From DASYDU01 sp050248495 (GTDB lineage Bacteria; Planctomycetota; Planctomycetia; Pirellulales; Lacipirellulaceae): a stretch of DNA of 64,000 bases. Positions 8,784-17,472 of this stretch are shown here, one piece after another. The DNA lies in NCBI GenBank assembly GCA_050248495.1, contig JBFWSG010000010.1, positions 62,001 through 126,000 on the forward strand. The letters run 5' to 3'. The notes under the pieces are model-generated. The model was not told where the DNA came from. It did no database searches and saw nothing but the letters and a program-made list of their open reading frames with translations. Position 1 is the first letter of the stretch; each line of letters starts with the position of its first letter. The translations under genes were made by a program, and so were the position numbers.

Positions 8784-9812
8784 CTACCAGAGATGAATGT
8801 CCGGGTTCCAGGGCCAGTAGGCCTTGCGCTTGCCGCCGAAGCGAACTTCGAGGCCGAGTTGGAGCACCAGATTGTGCTGCGTGGCGACGCCGTGGCCGCC
8901 CCAGGAAAGCTGGTCGGTGAACTCGATGCGGCCGGCCAGCCAGCGGCGGATGTCGTATTTGACGCCGACGCCGTAGGGCGACGTGAACAGCCATTCGTCG
9001 CGGCGGAGGCCGTCGGCGGTGGTGAAATCGAAGTGGGTGTCGCCCACGCCGAACCGCCAGAACGGCCGAATCCGCGAGTCGCCCCACGGGTAATACATGA
9101 AACTGTAGTTCCACGTCGCCAGGCGGTGGCCGAGCGGTGAATTGGGAGGCGCCTGCGTGTTGTGGAGTTCCGGCGTCGCGTAGCCATATTGGAATTCGCT
9201 GCCCCAGTAGTAATCCCAATCCCAGCCGAAAACGAGCGTGCCCATCATATCCACGTCGCGGGGCACGGTTTCGATCGGCCGGTTGGTGAGCCACATCGGC
9301 CCGAGCGACGCGCCAACATAGAGCGGCCGGTTGAGCCAGCTGCTGCCGACCATCGGCTGGCCCCAGCCGACGCTGCGGCCGTGCGTGTACGAATGGCGAA
9401 ATCCAAACCAGGTCATGCAGGGGCAGTAGGTCTTCGGCGGCGGCGGAGGCTCGTCCGGATTGTAAGCTGAGCCCGGCTGATACGCGCCGCCCTCGCGCTG
9501 CATGATGTAGGGGAGGCCCTGCTCGGCGGTGTATCCGTACGGCGCGCCGTATTGCTGTGAGACTTGCGGTCCGGCGTCCGCGTCACCATCGGTGATCATC
9601 GCGTCGCCGGGGCCACCTTCGTCGCCGTCGGTGGCGAGGATCGATTCGTCGTCGACGAATTGCTCCTCGCGCTCGGGATCCATGCCGCGCGGCGGGCCGT
9701 CGTACATGAAATACTGGGCCTCCGCGAAGTGCGCAGCAGCCAACAGCGCGCACCACGCGACGAGCGCGCGGCCGCACCAGACGCGGACCATTCGCAACAA
9801 CAAACGCACCAC
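8784..9812 (-). CDS. Putative outer-membrane beta-barrel protein
   Basis: The product has 342 residues and a signal peptide (about 1-32, ending FAEA). Residues about 33-125 are acidic and low in complexity; a Pro-rich stretch and a CPCMTW segment follow. From about residue 165 alternating aromatic and polar residues form strand-like repeats (for example YVGASLGPMWLTN, FGWDWDYYWGSEFQYGY), ending in a charged KRKAYWPWNPDIHLW tail. This resembles small outer-membrane barrels found in planctomycetes. Function is unknown. The C-terminal aromatic residue (W) is compatible with outer-membrane insertion. Confidence 0.7.
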   Translation of the reverse strand: MVRLLLRMVRVWCGRALVAWCALLAAAHFAEAQYFMYDGPPRGMDPEREEQFVDDESILATDGDEGGPGDAMITDGDADAGPQVSQQYGAPYGYTAEQGLPYIMQREGGAYQPGSAYNPDEPPPPPKTYCPCMTWFGFRHSYTHGRSVGWGQPMVGSSWLNRPLYVGASLGPMWLTNRPIETVPRDVDMMGTLVFGWDWDYYWGSEFQYGYATPELHNTQAPPNSPLGHRLATWNYSFMYYPWGDSRIRPFWRFGVGDTHFDFTTADGLRRDEWLFTSPYGVGVKYDIRRWLAGRIEFTDQLSWGGHGVATQHNLVLQLGLEVRFGGKRKAYWPWNPDIHLW

Positions 9813-9961
9813 TCGCGTCTCCAGCGAGATCGAGCGCAGTTCCAGTGAGAGAAGACAACGGGCGACGGCGCACGGCCGGAGCCCTGGAGAAAAGCGGCGA
9901 GAGTATGGCGACGGTCCGCCGCGGCGTCAATGCAAGCTGGGCAACAGGAAAGGGCTGCCCG

Positions 9962-10052
9962 GTGGCATGCTTTCACGGCGACAGCGGCGTAAGCATGCGC
10001 TCGGGATACGTTCGTAAACATGCTTACGCCGCGGACGGCGAAAGCATGCCAC
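9962..10052. repeat. 91-bp palindromic element
   Basis: Two arms of about 35 nt, 9962-9997 and 10019-10052, are near-perfect inverted copies. Each begins or ends with GTGGCATGCTTTC and GCGGCGTAAGCATG, around a 21-nt loop. It lies in the 329-bp gap between two minus-strand genes, just beyond the terminator of the DUF1573 gene. No gene is seen in the rest of this gap. Confidence 0.8.
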
Positions 10053-10071
10053 ACGTCGAGTGCCAAAGGAA

Positions 10072-10106
10072 AGAGGCTGCTGGCGCCAACTGCGCCAGCA
10101 GCCTCT
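10072..10106 (-). terminator. Terminator of DUF1573 gene
   Basis: A 15-bp perfect stem, AGAGGCTGCTGGCGC with its complement, encloses a 5-nt loop (CAACT on the plus strand). On the minus strand it is followed by TTCCTTT. It begins 36 bp after the DUF1573 stop codon. Confidence 0.75.
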
Positions 10107-10141
10107 CGATTATTCTGTTTTTGGATGCCTTCGCGGTCTGC

Positions 10142-11263
10142 TTATTGAGCCGCAACTTGCTCGCCGCTAGCAGGGACGGCGCCGTCGGAGGTCACGTCGC
10201 CCGTGGCAGGTGCGACCTGATTTTCAGCCGGCTGCGCGGCGGCCGGGGCCAGCACCGTGGCGTAGGCCGTCACCGTGGCATCGTAGGTCTCGCCCAGGTC
10301 GGTCGTGATGTGAATGGGCTCCTTGATCTGTCCCGGCTGCTCCGAGCCGGCGAACACGACCTCGATCACGTGGCGCGGGCTGGACTCTTCGTCCGTCTTG
10401 AATTCAAACTGGCCCGACGGGCTCTGGACCGACGTGATTTTGAACGGCTTCTTGCCGCGGACCAGCACCTTCATCGGGATCGTGGCACCGCTGGCGACGT
10501 CGCCGAAGCGGAGCGCCTCGGGAGCCACCGAGATTTGCGGCATCACGCGGCCTTCGACATGGAGCGGGATCCGCGGGTTGTTGCCGTCGTTGGTGACCAG
10601 CACCAATTGTTCATTGAAGTAACCCGCGGGAGCGCCGTCCTTCAGGCGGACCAACAGGTCGTAAGTCACGCGGCCCGACTGGCGGCCGGTTTCGGTAAGC
10701 TCGACTTCCAGATCGTCGCTGGCCCCGCGGACGTCGGTGATTTTCCAGTCGCTGCGGCCGGCATAGCGGACCTGAACTTGCTGCTCGGACTTGTTGCCCT
10801 GGTCGACGCTGTCGAACTTGATCGCGCCCGGCTCGAAGACCACGTCACTGCGAATGTCGCCGTGCACGCGGAGCTGCGTCTCGCCGGAGCGGGTGATGCC
10901 GTTGTCGTTCCACTGCACGTCGACCGTGAGCGTCGCGCTGTGGACGCCGTCGAAGGTGCGGGTGTTGAACTTGGCGACCACGTAACCGGTTTCGCCGGTC
11001 TTGATCAGCTTGTGTTCGAGCGTGGGCGACGTGCAGCCGCAGCTCGACCGCACGCTCACCAGCTCGATGTCCTGCTTGTAAATATTCTTGACGGGGAATT
11101 TGTAGACCGTATCGGCGCCGCGGGCCACGGTCCCGAAATTGTGCTCTTTGTCGGCGAACATCTTCGAGACCCAGTTCTGGGCCGAAGCCTGTTCGGAGGC
11201 CACCAGGCAACAAGCGACTGCCAAAACGCCCAACGCTAGCGAACGCACGTAGCCGGAAAACAT
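10142..11263 (-). CDS. Exported DUF1573 protein
   Basis: The product has 373 residues with a signal peptide of about 29 residues ending ASA. At least one DUF1573 unit is clear: FGTVARGADTVYKFPVKN, followed by the hallmark SSCGCTSPT (Cys-Gly-Cys). Further Ig-like beta-sandwich repeats follow to about residue 345, then an Ala/Pro-rich tail. DUF1573 proteins are periplasmic or surface proteins related to the ASH/MSP fold; their role is unsettled. The ATG at 11263 is preceded by GGGAG at 9 nt, so it is preferred to an ATG nine codons upstream. Confidence 0.85.
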   Translation of the reverse strand: MFSGYVRSLALGVLAVACCLVASEQASAQNWVSKMFADKEHNFGTVARGADTVYKFPVKNIYKQDIELVSVRSSCGCTSPTLEHKLIKTGETGYVVAKFNTRTFDGVHSATLTVDVQWNDNGITRSGETQLRVHGDIRSDVVFEPGAIKFDSVDQGNKSEQQVQVRYAGRSDWKITDVRGASDDLEVELTETGRQSGRVTYDLLVRLKDGAPAGYFNEQLVLVTNDGNNPRIPLHVEGRVMPQISVAPEALRFGDVASGATIPMKVLVRGKKPFKITSVQSPSGQFEFKTDEESSPRHVIEVVFAGSEQPGQIKEPIHITTDLGETYDATVTAYATVLAPAAAQPAENQVAPATGDVTSDGAVPASGEQVAAQ

Positions 11264-11607
11264 GGAACCGACTCCCAACTGGGCCCCCACCCTGAGGCAA
11301 CGCTTTGAGGGTAAATCACTTACGGGTGGCGATTAGACCTAATATCGGCCACCCGCCTTTGGGGAATTATAGGCCCGGATTTGTACGCGGCGTGCGAAGA
11401 GTTTAATCTTTTCGCCGCCTCCTCGTCGCCGCCAGTTCCGCTTCATTGACTGCAGAGCAAATTGGTCGCCAGACGGCGGTGTGGCTCCTAAAATAGTTGC
11501 TGGCATGCGGCCGCTAGCGGTTTTGCCGCCACACTGAGCGACCGCCTCCCAGACATTCGGTCCGTTGGGTTTGCGTAATCGTTAAACTCCGTGTGGATGT
11601 CAAAAAT
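11264..11607. other. 344-bp divergent intergenic region
   Basis: This separates the DUF1573 gene from the thioredoxin/NHL gene. It holds the candidate minus-strand -10 and leader hairpin listed separately. A loose inverted repeat spans 11464-11543 (GGTCGC / GCGACC ends, GGTGTGGC / GCCGCCACAC inside), with the 10-bp palindrome CCGCTAGCGG in its middle. It may be another decayed palindromic element. No gene is seen. Confidence 0.5.
11324..11371 (-). promoter_or_regulatory. Candidate -10 box and leader hairpin of DUF1573 gene
   Basis: On the minus strand a perfect TATAAT occupies 11371-11366, but I see no good -35. Directly downstream, in the expected leader, ATCGGCCACCC (11344-11354) can pair with GGGTGGCGAT (11324-11333) with one bulge. 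The hairpin would sit at the very 5' end of the transcript. Confidence 0.35.
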
Positions 11608-13287
11608 ATGAATTATGGCTTTTCGCTCCTGCCGCGCTTACTCGTCGGGATTTTGGGCCTCGCCATCGTTTGCCAAACAAACGGACGGGCCGCCGCTCAG
11701 GAGGCGGCAAAGCGATCGCCCGCAGCCGCCAACGCGGCGAATCATCCCTTCCCGCGACGCGTGCCCGTGCCCTGGGTCGACACCGAGGCCGGTTGGCTCA
11801 ATACCACGCGGCCGATCAAGTTCGAGGAGCTCCGCGGCAAGTTTGTACTGATCGATTTTTGGACATTCTGTTGTATCAATTGCATCCATGTCCTCCCGGA
11901 GCTCAAGAAGCTGGAGCAGGCCTACCCGAACGAGTTGGTGGTGGTCGGCGTGCATTCGCCAAAGTTCGCCGGCGAGCGTGACGCCGAAAACGTCCATGAG
12001 GCGATCCAGCGGTACGAGATCGAGCATCCGGTGCTGAGCGATCCCACGATGACCGAATGGCAGAAGTTCGGCATCCAGAGCTGGCCGACGCTGGTGCTGG
12101 TGGACCCGGAGGGCAAGGCGGTGTGGGTCGGCTCGGGTGAAAAGAAGGCGGAGGAAATCCGCGAAGTGATCGACCGCGGTCTGCCGTATTACCGCGCGAA
12201 GGGGCTGCTCAACACCGAGAAGCTGCCGTTTATCAAGGTGGCCGAGCCGCCGAACACCCCGCTGCGATTTCCGGGCAAGGTCATCGCCGATGATGCGACC
12301 AAGCGGCTCTTCATCGCCGACAGCAACCACAATCGGATCGTAGTCACCGACCTCGACGGCCAGGTGGAGCACGTGATCGGCAATGGCCAGATCGGCCGTT
12401 TCGATGGCCCCTTCGGCTCGGCGAGCTTTCATCATCCGCAGGGGATAGTGCTCGCGGGCAACGTGCTGGTGGTTGCCGACACCGAGAATCATTTGCTGCG
12501 GGAAGTGAATCTCGCCACGAAAGAAGTCACGACGATCGCCGGAACAGGCGAACAGGGCGGCGGCTTTCCGGGCCCCGCGGCTGATGGTCGTTTCGTCGGG
12601 CAGCCCTTGTCGACGGCACTCAATAGCCCGTGGGACCTGTGGATCCACGACGGTGAATTGTATATCGCCATGGCCGGTCCGCACCAGATTTGGAAGATGG
12701 CGCGCAACGGATCGGAAATCGGGCCGTACGCGGGAAACGGGCGCGAAGACATCGCCAACGGCAAGCTGCTTCCCGCGATGCCCTACATGTCGGGCTTCGC
12801 GTCGTTCGCTCAGCCGAGCGGCCTGGCATCCGACGGCAAGCTGCTGTTCGTAGCCGACAGCGAAGGGAGCGCTATTCGCAGCGTGCCCTTCAAAGCCAAC
12901 GGCCGCGTGCGGACCCTCGTCGGCGTCGTGGGCTCGCTGTTCGATTTCGGCGACGTCGACGGCACGGGAAACAAAGTCCGATTGCAGCATCCTCTGGGTG
13001 TCGTATTCCACGACGGCAAGCTGTACATCGCCGACACGTACAACAACAAAATCAAGGTGCTCGACCCGGCGAAGAAGACGTGCGAAACGCTCGCCGGCAC
13101 TGGCGCGGTGGGGGACGCGGATGCGGAAAACGGGAAGGACGCGATGTTCAACGAGCCCGCGGGAATCACCGTGGCAGGTGACAAACTCTACGTGGCCGAC
13201 ACGAACAACCAGGCGATCCGAGTGGTCGAGATCGCCCCGCCCCATCTGGTAACGACGCTCAAGATCGAGGGATTGAAGGAGAAATGA
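11608..13287 (+). CDS. Thioredoxin-domain protein with NHL repeats (NHLRC2-like)
   Basis: The product has 559 residues. A signal peptide covers about 1-30. A thioredoxin-like domain spans about 60-190, with redox motif C89-I-N-C92 in FWTFCCINC. From about residue 205 NHL-type beta-propeller repeats follow, marked by LFIADSNHNRI, VVADTENHLL, LFVADSEGSAI, LYIADTYNNKI and LYVADTNNQAI. The same order is found in the NHLRC2 family. The enzyme is probably an envelope thiol oxidoreductase whose propeller binds a partner. I chose ATG 11608; a GTG at 11593 would add five residues, and neither has a clear ribosome-binding site. It ends just before a palindromic element that separates it from tyrA. Confidence 0.85.
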   Translation: MNYGFSLLPRLLVGILGLAIVCQTNGRAAAQEAAKRSPAAANAANHPFPRRVPVPWVDTEAGWLNTTRPIKFEELRGKFVLIDFWTFCCINCIHVLPELKKLEQAYPNELVVVGVHSPKFAGERDAENVHEAIQRYEIEHPVLSDPTMTEWQKFGIQSWPTLVLVDPEGKAVWVGSGEKKAEEIREVIDRGLPYYRAKGLLNTEKLPFIKVAEPPNTPLRFPGKVIADDATKRLFIADSNHNRIVVTDLDGQVEHVIGNGQIGRFDGPFGSASFHHPQGIVLAGNVLVVADTENHLLREVNLATKEVTTIAGTGEQGGGFPGPAADGRFVGQPLSTALNSPWDLWIHDGELYIAMAGPHQIWKMARNGSEIGPYAGNGREDIANGKLLPAMPYMSGFASFAQPSGLASDGKLLFVADSEGSAIRSVPFKANGRVRTLVGVVGSLFDFGDVDGTGNKVRLQHPLGVVFHDGKLYIADTYNNKIKVLDPAKKTCETLAGTGAVGDADAENGKDAMFNEPAGITVAGDKLYVADTNNQAIRVVEIAPPHLVTTLKIEGLKEK

Positions 13288-13294
13288 AGAATTC

Positions 13295-13362
13295 CTAATG
13301 ACGAATGACGAATGACGATTTCGGGCGGACTGAATTCTTCGACATTAGTCATTCGTCATTAG
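13295..13362. repeat. Palindromic heptad element, AATGACG type (copy 1)
   Basis: The left arm has three tandem 7-bp units AATGACG (13297-13317). The right arm is ATTAGTC, ATTCGTC, ATTAGC (13344-13362). CTAATGACGAATGACGAATG pairs with the right arm at 18 of 20 positions. A second inverted pair, GAAGAATTC (13286-13294) and GAATTCTTC (13332-13340), overlaps it. It fills the spacer before tyrA. Confidence 0.8.
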
Positions 13363-13422
13363 CATTTCGCCCTTCTCTCCCCTCCCCTCCCGCTTGCGGC
13401 CTGCGTCCCCTAAAATGCCCCC

Positions 13423-14286
13423 ATGGCAGAGTTTGACACCGTGGCAATCGTCGGCGTGGGGCTGATTGGCGGCTCCATCGGCTTGGCGGTGCGCGAGCGG
13501 AAGTTGGCCCGGCAAGTGATCGGCATCGGCCGCGACGAAGAGCGGCTCGAACGGGCCAAACAGCTCGGAGCCATCGACGCCGGCACCACGGTGATGGCCC
13601 ACGGCGTGGAAGAGGCCCAGCTGGTCGTCATCTGCACGCCGGTCGACTCGGTCGCGGACATGGTCAGCCAGGCGGCGGGCCACTGTGCCAACCGCACGCT
13701 GATCACCGACGCTGGCAGCACCAAGGCCAAGATCGCCGAGCGGGTTGAGCATCTCTTGATCGATCGCCGCGACGGGCCCCGATTCGTGGGCAGCCATCCG
13801 CTCGCCGGCGATCATCGCACCGGCGTCGACTACGCCCGGTCCGATTTGTTCGACGGCCGCAAGGCGATCGTCACGCCGACCGAAAAGACCCACCGGGCCG
13901 CGGTCGTCGAGATCGGTGGCTTCTGGCAGAGCCTAGGGGCCGAGGTGGTCGTGATGGATCCGGCCGAGCATGACGAAGCGCTCGCCGCCACGAGTCATTT
14001 GCCCCATTTGATTGCTTCGGCCCTCGCGCTTTCGACGCCCAAGGATTTGCTCCCCTTGGCGGCGACCGGTTGGCGGGATACAACCCGGATTGCCGGCGGC
14101 GACCCGCACTTGTGGCGCGCGATCTTCAACGCCAACCGCGAGGAAGTCCTCGCCGCGCTCAAGCGCTTTGAATGTTGGACCGCCGAATTCCGCGAGATTC
14201 TCACTTTGGGTCAGGACGACCGGCTGGAGCGGCTCCTGCAACGGGCGAACTGGATGAAAAAGAACCGTGACGCTCTGGGAGATTGA
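13423..14286 (+). CDS. tyrA: Prephenate dehydrogenase
   Basis: The product has 287 residues, the size of a monofunctional TyrA without a chorismate mutase domain. The NAD-binding motif GVGLIGGSIG is at residues 11-20. The segments ITDAGSTK, FVGSHPLAG and EALAATSHLPH carry the conserved catalytic and substrate residues, including the histidine of SHPLAG. It converts prephenate to 4-hydroxyphenylpyruvate in tyrosine synthesis. Its last 20 bases overlap the start of purL, so the two are translationally linked although they belong to different pathways. Confidence 0.93.
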   Translation: MAEFDTVAIVGVGLIGGSIGLAVRERKLARQVIGIGRDEERLERAKQLGAIDAGTTVMAHGVEEAQLVVICTPVDSVADMVSQAAGHCANRTLITDAGSTKAKIAERVEHLLIDRRDGPRFVGSHPLAGDHRTGVDYARSDLFDGRKAIVTPTEKTHRAAVVEIGGFWQSLGAEVVVMDPAEHDEALAATSHLPHLIASALALSTPKDLLPLAATGWRDTTRIAGGDPHLWRAIFNANREEVLAALKRFECWTAEFREILTLGQDDRLERLLQRANWMKKNRDALGD

Positions 14287-17200
14287 TATCCATCCGGCGA
14301 CGCGCGAAGTGGACCGCACGGCCCTGCGCGTCGCGGCCGCAGCCCGCGAGTTGGGCCTGGCCGACGATTTGCACGTGGCCTCGGCTCGCACTTTCCTGGT
14401 GCAAGCCGCGAATCTCGACCGGGCGAAGGTCGAACGGCTTGCAAGTGAGTTGGTCTCCGATTCCGTCGTGGAGCGGACGGTCCTGGGTGAAGTTGGCGAT
14501 CCGGCTTTGCTCTATTGCGGACTGCAGATTGCGGATTGTGGATTAGGGCAATCCTCTTCCAATCCGCAATCCGAAATCCGAAATCCGAAATCCTCCCACT
14601 GCGTCACGGTCCTCTTGAAGCCCGGCGTGATGGACCCCGTCGCTCAAAGCACGCTCACCGCAGCGGCGGATCTTGGCGTGCCGCTTGAAGCGGTTTCCAC
14701 GGCCCGCAAGTATTGGTTCGCTGGCATCGACGAAGCGGCCGCCCGGCGGATCGGCGAGCGGCTCCTGGCGAACGACGCGATCGAGCAGGTCGTCGTCGGC
14801 CCGCTCCCGCTCAAAAAGCTCGACCTCGGGCAGTCGTACCAGCTCAAGCTCCGCACCGTCGCCATCCGCACGATGGATGACGATGCCCTGGTGCGGCTCA
14901 GCCGCGAGGGCCAGCTGTATCTGCAACCGGCCGAGATGCAGACGATACGCGCCTACTTCCGCGAGCTCGACCGCGATCCGACCGACGTCGAACTGGAGAC
15001 GATCGCTCAGACCTGGAGCGAGCACTGCAGCCACAAGACGCTCGCCGGCCGCATCGCTTACCGTGACGAGAAGGGCGAGCGGCAGTTCGACAACATGCTC
15101 AAGGAAACGATCTTCGCGGCCACGCAGCAGCTGCGGAAAGATTGGGTCACAAACGCGGGTGAAGACGGCGATTGGTGCGTGAGTGTGTTCGAGGACAACG
15201 CCGGCGTGGTGCGATTCACTGACGACTTCAACATCGCCTTCAAAGTCGAAACGCACAATCATCCCTCGGCTCTGGAACCGTACGGCGGCGCGAACACGGG
15301 TGTCGGCGGCGTCATTCGAGACATCATGGGCACCGGGCTGGGTGCGAAGCCGGTGTGCAATACGGATGTATTTTGCTTTGCGCCGGTTGACCGCACCGAG
15401 CGAGCCGGGGCGTCCTCGCCCCCGTTCTCAACCGTCGGGGCCGAGGACGGCCCGGCTCGCTCGCAAGGATCGTCATCGCTTCCCCCTGGCGTCCTGCATC
15501 CCAAGCGCGTGATGCGCGGCGTCGTCGAGGGCGTCCGCGATTACGGCAACCGGATGGGCATCCCGACCGTCAATGGCGCCGTCTACTTCGACGAACGCTA
15601 TCTCGGCAATCCGCTCGTCTACTGCGGCAACGTCGGCCTGATCCCTTGCGACAAGTCGCGCAAGGAGACGCAGCCAGGCGATTTGATCGTCTCGATTGGC
15701 GGTCGCACGGGCCGCGACGGCATCCACGGCGCGACGTTCTCCAGCGCCGAACTCACCAGCCATAGCGAGTCGATCTCCGGCGGGGCGGTGCAGATCGGCA
15801 ACGCGATCGAAGAGAAGAAGGTGCTCGATGTGCTGCTGGCGGCCCGCGATCGCGGCCTCTACACCGCCGTGACCGATTGCGGCGCGGGTGGGTTCAGCTC
15901 GGCGGTCGGCGAGATGGGCGAGAAGCTCGGGGCCGAAGTCGAACTCGACAAAGCGCCGCTGAAGTACGAAGGCCTCTCGTACACCGAGATCTGGATCTCC
16001 GAAGCGCAGGAACGGATGGTGGTATCCGTGCCCGAGGCGAAGTGGCCGGAGCTTAAGGCGCTCTGTGCGTCGGAGGGTGTCGAAGCAACGGCGATCGGCC
16101 GCTTCGTGCCGACGGGCCGATTGAAGCTGCTTTACCGCGGAGAGCAAGTCGCCGACCTCGACATGAAGTTTCTGCACAAGGGCCGGCCGCCGGTGGTGCG
16201 GAAGGCCATATTCGAGCCGAAGCCAGTGTCGGAATTGCGGATTGCGGATTGCGGATTGCGGATTGAATCAAGAGCCAATCCGCAATCCGAAATCCAAAAT
16301 CCGCAATCGCCCCTCTCCGCGGATGAACACACCGACACGCTCCTTCGAATCCTTAGTTCCCCCAACGTCGCCAGCAAGGAATGGATCATTCGCCAGTACG
16401 ACCACGAGGTGCAGGGCGGCAGCGTCGTGAAGCCGCTCGTGGGCGTGGAGCGGGATGGGCCGAGCGACGCGGCGGTGCTGCGGCCGGTGCTCTCGTCGCG
16501 GCGCGGCGTGGTGATCGCCTGCGGCATGAACCCGCGCTATGGTGACCTCGATCCGTATCACATGGCCACCAGCGCCATCGACGAGGCGGTGCGGAATTGC
16601 GTGGCCGTCGGGGCCGATCCGCGGCGGATCGCGATCCTCGACAACTTCTGCTGGGGTGACTGCGAGAAACCGGAGACGCTCGGCAGCCTGGTGCGGGCGG
16701 CGATCGCTTGCCACGATCTGTCGCTGGCTCTCGGCACGCCGTTCATCAGCGGCAAGGACAGCCTCAACAACGAATTCAGCTATAGGGACGAGACCGGCAC
16801 GCGACGAACGATCGCCATTCCGGCGACGCTGCTGATCAGCGCGATGGGCCAGGTGGCCGACGTGGCCCGCTGCGTCACGATGGACCTCAAGTCGCCGGGC
16901 AACTGGCTCTACCTCGTGGGACAAACGAAAGACGAACTCGGCGGGTCGCACTTTGCGCTGGTGAACGGCCTCGAAGGCGGGCAGGTGCCCACAGTCGATC
17001 CAGCCCTTGCCAAGCGAACGTTCGAAGCGATGCACGCCGCGATCGACGCCGGCCTCGTGCAGAGCTGCCACGACCCGAGCGAAGGCGGACTGGCGGTGGC
17101 GCTGGCGGAGATGGCGTTTGCGGGCGGCTGCGGAGCGAGCGTCGACTTTCCAGGTGGTGTTGACGCTACGATCGCCCTGTTCAGTGAGTCGAACACACGG

Positions 17201-17386
17201 TTCGTCTGCGAAGTTGAATCCGCGAACGCAGCCGTGTATGAGAAGCAGTTTGCCGGCGTACCACTCACAAAGCTCGGTAGCGTCACGGAAGCGGGCCGCC
17301 TCACGGTCACCGTCGGCGGCACCAAAGTAATCGATAGCGACCTGGCCACTTTGAAGGAAGCCTGGCAAGCACCGCTGCGCTGGTAG
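14267..17386 (+). CDS. purL: FGAM synthase large subunit with fused PurS-like N-terminus
   Basis: The product has 1039 residues against about 740 for a usual small-type PurL. Residues about 1-85 and 110-195 look like two PurS-like halves; SEHCSHKTL near residue 250 opens the catalytic part. PurL motifs include VETHNHPSA, DCGAGGFSS, GKDSLNNEF and SCHDPSEGG. With PurQ it makes formylglycinamidine ribonucleotide in purine synthesis. Three palindromic DNA elements are translated inside it (14514-14593, 15397-15463, 16234-16308), adding roughly 75 residues in linkers. The reading frame stays open and downstream motifs are intact, so I judge it functional. Start is GTG, overlapping tyrA by 20 bp. 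Confidence 0.93.
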   Translation: MTLWEIDIHPATREVDRTALRVAAAARELGLADDLHVASARTFLVQAANLDRAKVERLASELVSDSVVERTVLGEVGDPALLYCGLQIADCGLGQSSSNPQSEIRNPKSSHCVTVLLKPGVMDPVAQSTLTAAADLGVPLEAVSTARKYWFAGIDEAAARRIGERLLANDAIEQVVVGPLPLKKLDLGQSYQLKLRTVAIRTMDDDALVRLSREGQLYLQPAEMQTIRAYFRELDRDPTDVELETIAQTWSEHCSHKTLAGRIAYRDEKGERQFDNMLKETIFAATQQLRKDWVTNAGEDGDWCVSVFEDNAGVVRFTDDFNIAFKVETHNHPSALEPYGGANTGVGGVIRDIMGTGLGAKPVCNTDVFCFAPVDRTERAGASSPPFSTVGAEDGPARSQGSSSLPPGVLHPKRVMRGVVEGVRDYGNRMGIPTVNGAVYFDERYLGNPLVYCGNVGLIPCDKSRKETQPGDLIVSIGGRTGRDGIHGATFSSAELTSHSESISGGAVQIGNAIEEKKVLDVLLAARDRGLYTAVTDCGAGGFSSAVGEMGEKLGAEVELDKAPLKYEGLSYTEIWISEAQERMVVSVPEAKWPELKALCASEGVEATAIGRFVPTGRLKLLYRGEQVADLDMKFLHKGRPPVVRKAIFEPKPVSELRIADCGLRIESRANPQSEIQNPQSPLSADEHTDTLLRILSSPNVASKEWIIRQYDHEVQGGSVVKPLVGVERDGPSDAAVLRPVLSSRRGVVIACGMNPRYGDLDPYHMATSAIDEAVRNCVAVGADPRRIAILDNFCWGDCEKPETLGSLVRAAIACHDLSLALGTPFISGKDSLNNEFSYRDETGTRRTIAIPATLLISAMGQVADVARCVTMDLKSPGNWLYLVGQTKDELGGSHFALVNGLEGGQVPTVDPALAKRTFEAMHAAIDAGLVQSCHDPSEGGLAVALAEMAFAGGCGASVDFPGGVDATIALFSESNTRFVCEVESANAAVYEKQFAGVPLTKLGSVTEAGRLTVTVGGTKVIDSDLATLKEAWQAPLRW
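14514..14593. repeat. Heptad palindrome inside purL, ATTGCGG type (copy 1)
   Basis: Five left units follow each other exactly: ATTGCGG, ACTGCAG, ATTGCGG, ATTGTGG, ATTAGGG (14514-14548). After a 12-nt spacer come AATCCGC, AATCCGA three times and AATCC (14561-14593). It is translated within purL as a peptide containing IADCGL and NPQSEIRNP, between the two PurS-like halves. Confidence 0.88.
15397..15463. repeat. GC palindrome inside purL (copy 1)
   Basis: CGAGCGAGCCGGGGCGTCCT starts the left arm (15397-15422). The right arm (15437-15463) is its reverse complement with two one-base length differences. It is translated as RAGASSPP..GAEDGPARS, placed just before the conserved LPPGVLHPKRV of PurL. 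The same element occurs in purQ. Confidence 0.88.
16234..16308. repeat. Heptad palindrome inside purL, ATTGCGG type (copy 2)
   Basis: Four perfect ATTGCGG units (16234-16261) are followed by AATCCGC, AATCCGA, AATCCAA, AATCCGC (16277-16304). It is translated as RIADCGLRI..NPQSEIQNPQS, in the same phase as copy 1, in the linker before the second half of PurL (SADEHTDTLLRIL). Confidence 0.88.
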
Positions 17387-17397
17387 GAGGGAAATGT

Positions 17398-17472
17398 CTA
17401 ATGACGAATGACTAATGACGAACAGGAAATTCAAGCATTCGTCATTCGTCATTCAGCAATTCGTCATTCACC
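17398..17472. repeat. Palindromic heptad element, AATGACG type (copy 2)
   Basis: Units AATGACG, AATGACT, AATGACG (17400-17420) face ATTCGTC, ATTCGTC, ATTCAGC, ATTCGTC, ATTCACC (17437-17472). The last unit ends directly at the ATG of purQ, so the whole purL-purQ spacer beyond the first 11 bases is this element and no normal ribosome-binding site is left. Confidence 0.82.

Noticed and set aside
11638..13245. Long minus-strand frame of 535 codons
   Set aside because: It is the shadow of the thioredoxin/NHL gene; His/Arg/Asp-rich composition and no start signal.
14514..17472. CRISPR array or frameshifted purL
   Set aside because: Units are only 7 bp with no spacers, and purL stays open with all later motifs intact, so neither a CRISPR array nor a frameshift fits.
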